A DNA stretch of 25,610 nucleotides from CAYVQE01 sp964633205 (lineage in GTDB: Bacteria; Myxococcota; B64-G9). The DNA is taken from positions 1 through 25,610 of the forward strand of contig CAZWFN010000091.1 of assembly GCA_964633205.1 (NCBI GenBank). The letters are read 5' to 3'. Positions 6,589 to 15,900 of this stretch are shown in pieces; the first letter of the stretch is position 1; the number at the start of each line of letters is the position of its first letter. The translations under genes and the position numbers were made by a program. The notes under the pieces were generated by a model. It saw nothing but the letters and a program-made list of their open reading frames with translations, was not told the DNA's origin and searched no databases.

Positions 6589-8355
6589 GCGCAGGCCGGC
6601 GCGCAAGCGGGCGCCGACCAGGTAGGTGGCGCTGGTGGATTCGGCCGTGCCGGCGAAGGGGTAGAGGTAACCGAGATCGCCGACCACGCCCACGATGAAG
6701 CGCTGGGCGAAGATCAGGTCGAGCCCCAGCTCGACGTCGAAGTAGAAGCCGAGCGCCAGCACATCCTCGGCCAGCCGGGGTGAAAAGCTGTCGGCCGCCC
6801 CGTGGAACAGGGCCAATCCGCCCCAGATGCCCATGTTGGTATCGAGCACCAGCCAGTCCCCGGGCTCGCCGGCCCACAGGCCGCCGTAATCGATGCCGGC
6901 GCCCAGCCGGGCGATGCCGGCGGTCTCCAAAAAGTGGTAGTCGTACTGCAAGCACAGGCCGAACAGCGACGAGATCAACAGGTCGACGCGCAGCCCGGCG
7001 GTGGGTCCGCTGAGGCCGGCGGCCACCTTGCGGTCCTCGTCGGCGGCCTGGGCCTCGAGGCCCTTGTACAGCCCGTAGCCGAAAGTCGGCAGCAGCCGCA
7101 GCGACAAGCCTGCTTCTCGCTCCTGCTCATCTACAGCGCCGTCATCGCTGGATCCGTCGGCTGCTTCCGGTTGCAGGGTCAGCACCAGCTTGCGCCAGGC
7201 GCCCTGCTCGACGTCCGGCTCGACCGCGGCCCGGCCGTGCTCGGCGGAGCGGGCCTCGAGGCGCTCGGAGCACACCGGCACCTGGAACCGCCCCGGCGCC
7301 TCGCCCAGCCGCTGGCCGTCGAGCCACAGCTCGGCCGGCACGTCGTTGCCGGCCGCATCGCGGGCGTCGACCTGCAAGCCGCCCATCTTCTGCACCAGGG
7401 TCACCGCCACCGTGCGCTGCTGCTGGACGGCCACATGGATCCGCTCGCCCTTGTCGAAGTGGCAGGGGCTGGTGACCAGCACCTCGTGGCTGCCCGGCTC
7501 GACCGGATGGGCCTCGAGCGGGGTGCGGCCCACCTCCCGGCCGTCGATGCGCACGGTGTGGTCCGGCGGATCGGAGGTCACCCGCACGGTGGCGAAGGTG
7601 GGCTCCAGCGCCCAGTCGACCTCGGCGCCGCGGACGGCCAACACCTGCTCGGTGCGGCCGCGGTAGCGTCTCTTCTGCAGCGACACCTCGTGCTCGCCGG
7701 CGACCAGCTTGCGCGAGCAGGGGGTGGACTCGCAGACCAACTCGCCGTCGACGATGACCACCGCGCCCGGCGGCCGCGAGCGGAAGGCGACGATGACCTG
7801 CGGCCGATCGAGGCCCCCGGGCCCGATGGCCGCCTCGGATTCGCCGATCGGCCCTTCCCGCGCGTCGCGGCCGCGGCCGGCGGCCCAGGCGCGGAACTTG
7901 GCCGCCACCCGGTCCAGCGACCGCTTCAGCGCCGCCGGGCTGCAGCCGCCGTCGGCGGTGGCGGTGATGTCGGTGGCCCGGGTGCGCAGGTCGTAGAGCG
8001 CGGCGGTGACGGTGCAGGCGGTGCCCAGCGGGATGATCTTGGCCGACAGCATCTTGCTGGCGGCCAGCTCGCGGCCGAGCTCGATCTGGCACTTCTCGTC
8101 GTAGCAGGCGCTGTAGGACTCGCGCTGCTTCTCGCCCAGCAGCCGGCGCATGTCGCCCGGCGCCTGGATGGCGAAGTGGCCGCCGGCGGCCACCGCCGCC
8201 GACAGGTACTCGCTGAGCCGTTCCAGCAGATCCGCATCCAAGCCATCGGACACGGCCTGTATCGGAAACACCGCCACCACCGGCCGCTGCTCGCCGGCGG
8301 AGGCTGCGCTCGCCGCCAACCACAGCAGCAGGCTGATTCCGGACCAGCACCGCAT
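6583..8355 (-). CDS. Secreted PEGA-repeat protein with barrel-like C-terminus
   Basis: A 590-residue exported protein. Residues 1-20 form a signal peptide with a likely cut after ASA. Residues 24-155 resemble the CsgG/TolB-type N-terminal domain common in myxobacterial envelope proteins, with paired cysteines (Cys84/Cys89). About 190-395 hold two clear PEGA-like repeats and one weaker repeat, each with a VxxDG or WLDG strand and a G-T/A-P turn (IVDGELV, RIDGREVGRTP, WLDGQRLGEAP). After an acidic linker, about 415-590 alternate aromatic and small residues in strand-like blocks and end in LRAGLRW, consistent with an outer-membrane barrel; the terminal Trp fits BAM recognition. The start is supported by AGGAGG eight bases before the ATG. 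It is divergent from the envelope gene at 8575. An envelope or surface-assembly role is inferred; no enzyme function is seen. Confidence 0.82.
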   Translation of the reverse strand: MRCWSGISLLLWLAASAASAGEQRPVVAVFPIQAVSDGLDADLLERLSEYLSAAVAAGGHFAIQAPGDMRRLLGEKQRESYSACYDEKCQIELGRELAASKMLSAKIIPLGTACTVTAALYDLRTRATDITATADGGCSPAALKRSLDRVAAKFRAWAAGRGRDAREGPIGESEAAIGPGGLDRPQVIVAFRSRPPGAVVIVDGELVCESTPCSRKLVAGEHEVSLQKRRYRGRTEQVLAVRGAEVDWALEPTFATVRVTSDPPDHTVRIDGREVGRTPLEAHPVEPGSHEVLVTSPCHFDKGERIHVAVQQQRTVAVTLVQKMGGLQVDARDAAGNDVPAELWLDGQRLGEAPGRFQVPVCSERLEARSAEHGRAAVEPDVEQGAWRKLVLTLQPEAADGSSDDGAVDEQEREAGLSLRLLPTFGYGLYKGLEAQAADEDRKVAAGLSGPTAGLRVDLLISSLFGLCLQYDYHFLETAGIARLGAGIDYGGLWAGEPGDWLVLDTNMGIWGGLALFHGAADSFSPRLAEDVLALGFYFDVELGLDLIFAQRFIVGVVGDLGYLYPFAGTAESTSATYLVGARLRAGLRW

Positions 8356-8370
8356 CGATCGCGCCTCCTG

Positions 8371-8391
8371 GATTGCAGACGGACCGCAATC
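8371..8391. promoter_or_regulatory. Inverted repeat in the divergent intergenic region
   Basis: A perfect 6-bp inverted repeat GATTGC/GCAATC with a 9-base spacer lies next to the ribosome binding site of the PEGA gene, in the 219-bp gap between the two divergent envelope genes. It could be an operator or a hairpin in the 5' leader of the minus-strand transcript. It is short enough to occur by chance. Confidence 0.25.
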
Positions 8392-8500
8392 TGGAATTCG
8401 CCCTCCACCCATGGATCATGCGACCGTACCGCGGACGAAACCGCGCGGCAAGCCGGGATCCGCGGCCGGATCCAGAAAATCCGGGCAAGACCCGGCGCTA

Positions 8501-8530
8501 TTGGACAGCCCCCACCCGCTGTGCTATTTT
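8501..8530 (+). promoter_or_regulatory. Candidate promoter for the 8575 gene
   Basis: TTGGAC (8501-8506) and TATTTT (8525-8530) are separated by 18 bases and lie about 45 bases upstream of the ATG at 8575. TATTTT is a four-of-six match to the vegetative -10 box in otherwise GC-rich DNA. The -35 match is weak, so this is a candidate only. It would drive the TPR-type protein and the lipoprotein as one transcript. Confidence 0.35.
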
Positions 8531-8574
8531 CCGAGCCCGGATTCTTCCAAGCCGTCTTGGAGGAGGGAGAGGAA

Positions 8575-9573
8575 ATGCTGCGAAAGCTGATGATGGGCCT
8601 TGTAATCGCCCTGCTGGCGGCAACGACCGCGGGAGCCGACGAGAGCGACGACAAGCTGGCCCGGGCCGAGCGCCTGTTCAACGAGCTGGAGTACGACAAG
8701 GCGATCCAGGTCGCCGACGAAGTCCTGTCCTCGCCCGATGTCGGGCCGGATGCGCTGGTCGAGGCCTACCGCATCAAGGGCCTGAGCCTGTCGGGCGACG
8801 ACCGCATCGACGACGCCTTCATGGTGTTCAGGCGGCTGATGGCCATCAACCCGCGCTACCAGCTGTCCAAGGACATCTCGCCGCGGCTGGCCGCGCCGTT
8901 CTACCAGGCGGCGGCCATCGCCGGCGAGGAAGGCGTGGTGGATCTGGCCCACATCGAGCCGGATACGGTCCGCCAGCTCGGCGGGCTCGAGCTGGTGTGC
9001 CACGTCAAGGCCAACCCCTACAACATGATCCGCGAGGTGCGGCTGCGCTACCGCACCCCGGCCGAGGAGCTGACCGGCGAGCTGCGCGAGCCGATGCAGG
9101 GCAAGAAGGCCAAGCTGACCTTCACCCTGCCGCCCGCGCTGAGCGCCGACGCCCTGCTGTATCACTTCGAGGCGCTCAACCAGCACGGCGGCGTGCTGGG
9201 CCGTTCGGGCAGCGGCGGCCAGCCGTATCGGGTGCAGGTCGAGCCCGGCGCGCTGGCGGCCGCCGGCACGGCCGCCGGCCCCGGCGACGACAGCGGCAGC
9301 GGCGGCGACGCCGTGGTCGCCGGTGGCGACGATCAGAGCGGGTCCGATCCGCAGGCCGACCAGGCGGCCGCGGCCGCCACCAGCCCGCCGCCCGACGACC
9401 TGCGCGACGATAGCGGTACGTCGGGCGACCAGCCCTTCTGGAAGACCTGGTGGTTCTGGACGGCCGTGGGCGGCGGCGTGGCCGTGATCACCGCCACCGC
9501 GGTCGGCGTGGCCGTGGGCACCGGCGGTTCGACCGACTACACCTACCAGGTCCGGGCCGGGCTCGGCGACTAG
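8575..9573 (+). CDS. TPR-like exported protein with C-terminal membrane anchor
   Basis: A 332-residue envelope protein of a type common in Myxococcota. Residues 1-20 are a signal peptide. Residues 25-115 are helical and read as a TPR-like unit (LARAERLFNELEYDKAIQVA, then a second helical pair ending in INPRYQLSKD), a layout seen in proteins that sense or scaffold in the periplasm. Residues 135-225 look like a beta domain. A low-complexity Gly/Asp/Ser/Ala/Pro linker (about 229-286) leads to PFWKTWWFWTAVGGG and a hydrophobic segment (291-316), with a short tail after it. The ATG follows a strong GGAGGGAGAGGA ribosome binding site. It is 13 bp upstream of the lipoprotein gene, so the two are likely one operon. 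Its exact function is unknown. Confidence 0.85.
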   Translation: MLRKLMMGLVIALLAATTAGADESDDKLARAERLFNELEYDKAIQVADEVLSSPDVGPDALVEAYRIKGLSLSGDDRIDDAFMVFRRLMAINPRYQLSKDISPRLAAPFYQAAAIAGEEGVVDLAHIEPDTVRQLGGLELVCHVKANPYNMIREVRLRYRTPAEELTGELREPMQGKKAKLTFTLPPALSADALLYHFEALNQHGGVLGRSGSGGQPYRVQVEPGALAAAGTAAGPGDDSGSGGDAVVAGGDDQSGSDPQADQAAAAATSPPPDDLRDDSGTSGDQPFWKTWWFWTAVGGGVAVITATAVGVAVGTGGSTDYTYQVRAGLGD

Positions 9574-9586
9574 CGGAGACGAAGCC

Positions 9587-10018
9587 ATGATACGACACCC
9601 ACTGGCAAGCGGATTGCTGATTCTGGCCGCCGGCCTGCTGGCCGCCGGCTGCGGCGGCAGCACCAAGACCTACTTCCTGAACCTGGACTTCCCCTCCAGC
9701 GCCGAGATCGATCGTACCGCCACCGTAGAGATCCTCGCCATCGACCCCGGCAGCGACGGCAACTGCGACGATCTGATGGTGGCCGGCAGCGACACCTGGG
9801 ACGTGGTCGGCGGCTGGGCCGGGGCCGAGGTGCTGGACCAGGCCTTCATGCAGGGGCCCAACCCGGCCGAGCTGCCCGAGCTGGTGGGCCTCGGCAAGGG
9901 CACCACCCTGTTCTTCGCCCGCGTCAAGGACGACAACGGCGACGCCTTCCTGCACGGCTGCCGCTCGGCCGAGGTGGGCGACGTCGAGGACATCAACATC
10001 GAGCTCGAGCTGTTCTGA
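9587..10018 (+). CDS. Putative lipoprotein
   Basis: A 143-residue predicted lipoprotein. The N-terminus has a basic start, a hydrophobic stretch and the lipobox LAAGC with Cys22 as the lipidated residue, followed by GGS. The mature part is acidic, contains two further cysteines (in NCDD and HGCRS) that could form a disulfide, and appears mostly beta-stranded. It resembles small Myxococcota lipoproteins without known function. The gene begins 13 bp after the stop of the TPR-like protein with a short GGAGA ribosome binding site, so co-transcription is likely. No partner binding or catalytic motif can be seen. Confidence 0.8.
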   Translation: MIRHPLASGLLILAAGLLAAGCGGSTKTYFLNLDFPSSAEIDRTATVEILAIDPGSDGNCDDLMVAGSDTWDVVGGWAGAEVLDQAFMQGPNPAELPELVGLGKGTTLFFARVKDDNGDAFLHGCRSAEVGDVEDINIELELF

Positions 10019-10239
10019 GCCAACACAACCCGCTTCCCGCCCACTCTATCGAGATACCCGCCCGCCCGCCGAACCCGCAAGGCCCATCACCGCCGCGGCC
10101 GCTCACCCAGCCCGCTGTGCCCGGCACAGGCTGGATCGAGGGGCGCCAGCCGCTCGCGATGGGGCCGTGTCGTGTTGACAGCTGCTGCGATCGCGTGTTG
10201 GGATTCGCGGCCGAGTTCAGCGATGGGAAGGTGAGAGCG
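10019..10239. other. 221-bp intergenic stretch without a gene
   Basis: The stretch between the lipoprotein and the next membrane protein has no supported gene. It holds a perfect TTGACA at 10175-10180, but the hexamer 17 bases later (TTGGGA) is a poor -10 box. No hairpin with a T-run follows the lipoprotein stop. The open frame of the next gene extends back to a GTG at 10117, so part of this stretch could be coding if that start were used. Confidence 0.5.
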
Positions 10240-11127
10240 GTGGAATCCTGGGAAATCGAACATCAGATCAACGAGGCCCAGCGCAAGGCGCGGGAGGCCG
10301 AGAGCAAGCAGCTGAGCGACTACCACCAGCAGCAGCAAGCCCAGCGCCAGGCCAACCGGCCGCTGAAGTCCGGCGGGTCGGGCCATGCCTCCGCTTCCGG
10401 CGGTCGGCTGGGGCTGCTCATCCTCGGCGCCCTGGTGGTGGCCAGCCTGCTGTTTTCGCTCAACCGCGGCATCAACAACTTGCGCGCCACCGAGGTGATG
10501 GATCACTACGGCACCTCGTGGTACATCGGCAACTTCCTCCACGCCCACGAGACCGCACTGCTGCAGGTGAGCAAGGGGCCCCTGCCCTGCTATCCGGCCT
10601 CGGCCGACGGCCCGCCGACGGATCGCGGGGCGGTCGAGCCGTCGCTGTCGTTGCGCAGCGGCCAGGGCTTCATCTTCGCCGGCTACCAGAACGAAGACGA
10701 TCACAGCTGGGTGGCGGCGGAGCTGTACCGGGGCGACGAAAAGGTGCGCTGCTTTTTGCTGCTCGACGAGCCGCCGGGAGACGACCCGCTGCCGCGCCGC
10801 GACGCCAGCAGCCTGGTGACGCATTACGACCTGCGGCCGCTGCACATCCGGCAGCACGCCCGGTTCCGGCGCCTGGCCAAACGCGAGCCCAGCCTGGTGG
10901 GGCTGCGCAAGGGCGACCGCCGGATGAGGAAAAAGTACGACCGCTCCAAGACCCACACCCGGGTCACGGCCATGATGTCCCCGCCGCGGGCGGAGAACGA
11001 GCGCCGCGGCCCGGCCTGGACCCCCAGGCCGCACTACATCGCCAACGACAAGGTGGCCTGGCTCAACGAGCTCTACAGAAAGCACCTTTCCCAAGAGGTC
11101 CTCTGGCGGCTGGCCAGCCGACTATAG
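10240..11127 (+). CDS. Single-pass membrane protein of unknown function
   Basis: A 295-residue protein I do not recognise. The GTG at 10240 is chosen because GGGAAGGTGA lies just before it; other in-frame starts are GTG at 10231 and GTG at 10117, the last adding residues that look non-coding. Residues 1-40 are charged and Gln-rich (a possible coiled coil), followed by a Gly/Ser linker, a transmembrane segment at about 57-74, and a domain of roughly 200 residues whose middle section (LSLRSGQGFIFAGY, HSWVAAELYRGDEKV) looks like an SH3-like beta fold. The last 80 residues are very basic. With NR just after the membrane segment, orientation is uncertain. It stands alone, 21 bp from the convergent recD end. 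Confidence 0.75.
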   Translation: MESWEIEHQINEAQRKAREAESKQLSDYHQQQQAQRQANRPLKSGGSGHASASGGRLGLLILGALVVASLLFSLNRGINNLRATEVMDHYGTSWYIGNFLHAHETALLQVSKGPLPCYPASADGPPTDRGAVEPSLSLRSGQGFIFAGYQNEDDHSWVAAELYRGDEKVRCFLLLDEPPGDDPLPRRDASSLVTHYDLRPLHIRQHARFRRLAKREPSLVGLRKGDRRMRKKYDRSKTHTRVTAMMSPPRAENERRGPAWTPRPHYIANDKVAWLNELYRKHLSQEVLWRLASRL

Positions 11128-11148
11128 GTCCGGGACCCGGCCACCCAT

Positions 11149-12954
11149 TCAGCCCCACAGCGCCCGGCGCAGCCCGCTGGCCCGCTGCACCGGGGTGGCG
11201 ATGGCCGCGCGCAGCACCGGCTCGGCTGCGCAGATCAGCACCCGCCGGCGGGCGCGGCTGATGGCGGTGTAGAGCAGCTCGCGGGTGATCAGCGGCGAGA
11301 CCTTGGGCGGCAGCACCAGCAGCACCGCATCGAACTCCGAGCCCTGGCTCTTGTGAGCGGTCATGGCGAAGACGGTCTCGACCGGTGGCAGCCGGGCCGG
11401 CGCCAGCGGCCGGGCCAGCCCCGGAAAGTGCACCCGCAGGCCGCCCTCGCCGTCGGGCAGGGTCAGGCCCACGTCGCCGTTGAACAGGCCCAGGGCATAG
11501 TCGTTGCGCACCACCATCAGCGGCCGGCCGGGATAGGCCCCCGCACCGGGCTGCAGGCCCTCGGCGCGCAGCAGCTGCTCGATCAGCGGGTTGAGCCCCT
11601 CGACCCCGAAGGGCCCGGCGCGCACCGCGGCCAGCACCCGAAAGCGCTCCAGCCGCCGCAGGCCCGCAGCGGGCGTGGCCGCCCGCACGGCCGGTCCGAA
11701 ACCGGCCCGCACGGCGTCGCGCAGGGCGCCGGCCAGCTCTTCTGGCCGCTGCACTGCGATCCAGCCCAGAACACCCTCCCCGCCGGCGGCCAGCAGGGCC
11801 AGCGCCTCGTCGGCAGCGCCGCGGTTGACGGCCCGGGCCAGCTCGCCGATGGGGCTGTCGCCGCCGAAGCGCCAGGAGTGCTCCAGCCTGGCGCTGCATG
11901 CGGACAGCGGTCCGGCGGTCGCCTCGTCCGCCGGCGGGCAGATGTCGCCCAGGATGGCGCCGGCCTCGACCGAGACCAGCTGATCGCGATCGCCCAGCAG
12001 CAGCAGGCGGGCGGCCGGGCCCACCGCCTCGACCAGCTTGGTCATCAGGGCCAGGTCGACCATGGAGGCCTCGTCGACCACCACCGCATCGGCCGCCAGC
12101 GGCCGGCCGGCTCCGTGGCGAAAGCGGGTCGGCTGCAGCGGGTCGGGCCGCAGCGCCCGGTGGATGGTGGCCGCACCGGCAGCCAGGGCCTCGCGCTCAT
12201 CGTCCGCCAGCTCCGGCGCACCGGCCACCGCCGCGGCCAGGCGGGCGGCGGCCTTGCCCGTCGGCGCCAGCAGCCGCACCCGCGGCGGCGGCTCGCCGGC
12301 CGCCCGTGCCTGATCCAGCAGCAGGGCCAGGATGCGGTTGACCGCAGTGGTCTTGCCGGTGCCCGGGCCGCCGGTGATCACGGCCAGGCGACGCTGAACC
12401 GCCAGCCGCGCCGCCAGCCGTTGGCCGGCGGTCGGACCGGCGGTCTGCGCGCCGAACAGCTGCTCGAGCCCGCGCTCGAGCGCGTCAGCATCGTGCGCGG
12501 CCGGCTCTGTCGCCCGCGCCAGCAGGGCCGCAGTCAGGCGGCGCTCATAGTCCCAGTAACGGGCCAGATAGAGCCGATCCTCGGCGTCGAGCACCAGCGG
12601 CCGGGCCGGCCGGCCCGCACCGGTTGCGGTCACCCGATTCGCCGCCGCCATCCCCGATTCCCCGTCGACGAGCTCCACCAGCGGGCTGTCGGCCAGCTCC
12701 GCCCGCCAGGCCTTCAGCGCCGGCCACTTCCCGTCGTCCAACACCGCGCCCAGCGCATCGCGCAGCGGCTGACCCGCCAGCCGCTGCAGCTCGACGCAGA
12801 CATGGCCTTGCAGCACCGCCCGGCTGGCCAGCGCCGCCGCCAGCAGCACCGCCCGGCGCTGCTCGCCGCCGAGCCGGCCCAGCGTCCGGGCCAGCTGTAC
12901 GTCCAGCGGCCCCAGCACCCCGGCCGCGGTCAGCTCGGCCCAGGCCGGGCTCAT
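11149..12954 (-). CDS. recD: Exodeoxyribonuclease V alpha subunit RecD
   Basis: A 601-residue SF1B 5'-3' helicase subunit of RecBCD, close in length to E. coli RecD (608). Walker A GGPGTGKT is at 195-202, motif Ia APTGKAAARL at 230-239, Walker B VVVDEASMVD at 291-300, motif III GDRDQL at 321-326, motif V MTAHKSQGSEFD at 531-542 and motif VI LLYTAISRARR at 560-570. The N-terminal 180 residues correspond to the RecB-binding domain. Its ATG overlaps the recB stop in an ATGA (12951-12954), and GGAGG lies seven bases upstream. It is the last gene of the murB-recCBD run. With RecB and RecC it would process double-strand ends for recombination and destroy linear DNA. All helicase motifs are intact. 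Confidence 0.97.
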   Translation of the reverse strand: MSPAWAELTAAGVLGPLDVQLARTLGRLGGEQRRAVLLAAALASRAVLQGHVCVELQRLAGQPLRDALGAVLDDGKWPALKAWRAELADSPLVELVDGESGMAAANRVTATGAGRPARPLVLDAEDRLYLARYWDYERRLTAALLARATEPAAHDADALERGLEQLFGAQTAGPTAGQRLAARLAVQRRLAVITGGPGTGKTTAVNRILALLLDQARAAGEPPPRVRLLAPTGKAAARLAAAVAGAPELADDEREALAAGAATIHRALRPDPLQPTRFRHGAGRPLAADAVVVDEASMVDLALMTKLVEAVGPAARLLLLGDRDQLVSVEAGAILGDICPPADEATAGPLSACSARLEHSWRFGGDSPIGELARAVNRGAADEALALLAAGGEGVLGWIAVQRPEELAGALRDAVRAGFGPAVRAATPAAGLRRLERFRVLAAVRAGPFGVEGLNPLIEQLLRAEGLQPGAGAYPGRPLMVVRNDYALGLFNGDVGLTLPDGEGGLRVHFPGLARPLAPARLPPVETVFAMTAHKSQGSEFDAVLLVLPPKVSPLITRELLYTAISRARRRVLICAAEPVLRAAIATPVQRASGLRRALWG

Positions 12955-15900
12955 GGCGCCGCCTCCAGGCCCAAGCGCCGGCCCAGCCGTTGGAGCAGCG
13001 CCGGGCTGGGCCGATCGCGAAATACACCCCAGCGAGGGCCGTGTTCCGGGTGCAGGCCGCGGACGAACAGGTAGTACACGCCACCGAGATGGCGCTCGGC
13101 GTCGAAGTCGGCCAGGCGGTAGCGCAGGATGCGCTCCAGCGCCAGGCAGTAGAGCAGGTACTGCAGAAAGTAGTCGTGCTCGGCCATGGCCGCAGCCAGC
13201 CGCTCGGGCCGATAGTCGGCGAATCGCTCACCCAGGAAGTTGGACTTGTAGTCGACGACGAACCAGCGGCCGTCGTGGACGAAGACCAGATCGATGAAGC
13301 CGCGCAGAAACCCCGCCAGCCGCTGCGGCGCCATCGCCGCCAGGCGCGCCGGGTAGGCATCCGGAATGACCGGGCCGCCCAACGCGCGTAGATCGGCAGC
13401 CCAGGCGGCCGGCTCCAGCACCCCGGCGGCCGGCAGCAGGAACTCCAGCTCGCGCAGGCACTGGTGGGCCGGCAAACCGCGCAGCCGCAGCCGGCCGGTC
13501 GGGCCGTCGAGCGGCGTGTCCAACACGGCATCGACCGCCCGGCGCAACCCGGCCGCAGCCGCATCGTCGAGCCCGAACGCGCGCCGCTGCCGCGCGATCA
13601 GCACGGCCAGCGCGGCATCGTCGGCCGCTGCGAAGTCGACCTGCTCCAGCAGGGCGTGCAGGCAATCGCCCATCCGGGGGCCGCGCTCCAGATCGGCCAG
13701 GGGGATGCGTTCGGCCGCCGCCGCGACCTGCAGTTGCGGTTCCGCTGCGGCGAGCGCCAGCGACGCGGCCGGCTCGACATCCTGGTCGTGATCCGGCACG
13801 GCCGCGACGTCCGCGCCCCGCCGCTGCCCGGCCTTCAGGGACGAGAAGCTGTGGATGGACCAGGCCGGCTCCAACCGGCGGCGCAGCTCCACGCAGCCCA
13901 GGGCGGATGGTCGGGCCCCGTCCGGTTGCCAGGTCGCCGCGTCCGGCGGGGCCAGCTCGGTCGCGGCGATGGTCCCGCCCGACTCCGCCGCCAGCTGCTG
14001 CAGATCGGTGAACAGCCGCTGGTCGTCGAGCCGGCCGATGGCCTTGCCCAGGGCCTCGAGATCGTCGGGCGCGCCCGGCAGGTGCAGCAGGCGGGCCAGC
14101 GGGGCGTGGGCATAGTCCTTCAGGCCGCCCCAGATCACCAGGCACAGCTGCTCGGCGCGGGTCAAGGCCACGTAGGTCAGGCGCATCGCCTCGGCCAGCG
14201 TCTCGCGCCGCGCCAATTGGACGTTCTCGGCGAGCGGCGACTTGTGCAGGTCCACGAAGGAGCGCGCCCGGCCGGACTCGGCGTCCAGCCGATCGAACAC
14301 CAGCGGGAAGCTGCTGTCGCGGCGCACATCCCACAGGCTGGGGCAGACCACCACTGGATACTGCAAGCCCTTGCTGCGATGCACGGTGACCAGCTGCACC
14401 GCCCGGGCATCGCTCTCGAGCCGCAGCTGCTCGCTGTCGGCGCCCTGGCTGTCGCCGGTGCGCTTCTGCTCGAACCAACGCAGCAGTGCCCGCGGCCCCA
14501 GATGCTCGCCGGCGGCGGCGCCGTGGAGCAGCTCGGCCAGGTGCAGCAGGTTGGTCAGCCGCCGCTCGCCATCGACCAGGCCCGCCAGGCGCACCGCCGC
14601 CGGCGGAGCGTCGGCTTCGGGCGCCTCGAGCAGCAGTGCCCGCGCCAGGCGCATGAAGCCGCGCTGCTGCCAGCAGCGACGCCAGTCGCGAAAGCGCAGC
14701 AGCCAACCGGCCCAGCGCTGCTGGGCGGCTGCAGTGGTCGCCTCGTCATCCGCGCCCATGGCGTCCAGCGCGACCGCATCGAGACCCAGCAGGTCGGTGG
14801 CCAGCGCGGCGCGCACCCGGGCGGTGTCGGTCGGCTCGGCCGTCGCCGCCAGGACCCGGCTCAGCTCTTCAGCCTCGCGGGTGGCGAACACCGAGCCCGC
14901 GGAGGAGAGCACCGCCGGCACCCGGCGTCGCTGCAAGGCCCGCTGCAGGCGGGCCGCCTGATCGTTGGTGCGCACCAACACGGCCACCTGACCGGGCTGG
15001 ACGGGCGCCCCGTCCAGCCGCGGGCCGCCGGCGAGCAGGCGCACCAACTCGCTGGCCACCCAGTCGGCCAGGTGGGCGTCGATCCAATCCTTGGCGATGG
15101 CTCCCCGCGGCCCGGCCCGGTCCGCCCGGGGCAAAAAGCGCAGCTGCAGCGGGGCCGTTCCCGGCTCCAGCGCATTGCGGGCCTCGGGCTGGGGCTGGAC
15201 CGGCTGGTGGTGGATGCGCGGATCGACGAAGGGGCGCTGTCCGGCCCGCTCCGCGCGACCGAAGAGCAGATCGACCGCAGCCAGCAGTGGCGGGGAGCTG
15301 CGCCAATTGATCGCCAGGGTATGGCGCTCGGCCGCCAGGCCGGCCGCCTCCAGGTAGGCGTTGATGTCGGCGCCGCGGAAGCCGTAGATCGATTGTTTGG
15401 GATCGCCGACCAAGAACACCGGCAGGGCGCCGTCGCCGAACAGGCGCTCGAAGATGCGCACCTGCACCCGGTCGGTGTCCTGAAACTCGTCGACCAGGGC
15501 GGCGTCGCAGCGGTCCCGGATCCGGGCCGCCAGGGTCTCACCCCCTTCCGCCGCCAGGGCTTGGTCGAGCCGTTGCAGCAGATCGTCGAAGGACTGGACG
15601 TTGCGCTGCAGGCGGCGCCGCGGCACCTCCCGGCGCAGGTGTTCGAGCAGCGCGTGGGTGTAGGCCAACGCCTCGCGTTCGAAGGCCGCCCCGGCGTCCA
15701 CCAGCCGCTGGCAAGCTTCGAAGAAGGGATGCGCCGGCGGCTGCCGGCCTTTTTTGCACTTGGCCGCCAACCAGGCCGGCGTCAAGCGGCCGACGCCCGC
15801 CGGCAGCTGCGCGCTCTCGGCCCGCTCCGGAGCCAGCAAGCGCTCCATCTCGGCCAGGCTGTCCAGCCGCTTCTGCGGCTTGAACCACCCCTTGTGCAAT

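Noticed and set aside
10175..10203. Promoter built on a perfect TTGACA at 10175-10180
   Set aside because: The hexamer 17 bases downstream (TTGGGA) does not resemble a -10 box, and no better one lies within 15-19 bases.
11128..11148. Bidirectional terminator between the convergent 10240 gene and recD
   Set aside because: GGTCCGGGACC is self-complementary but leaves a loop of only one to three bases and no T-run follows on either strand.
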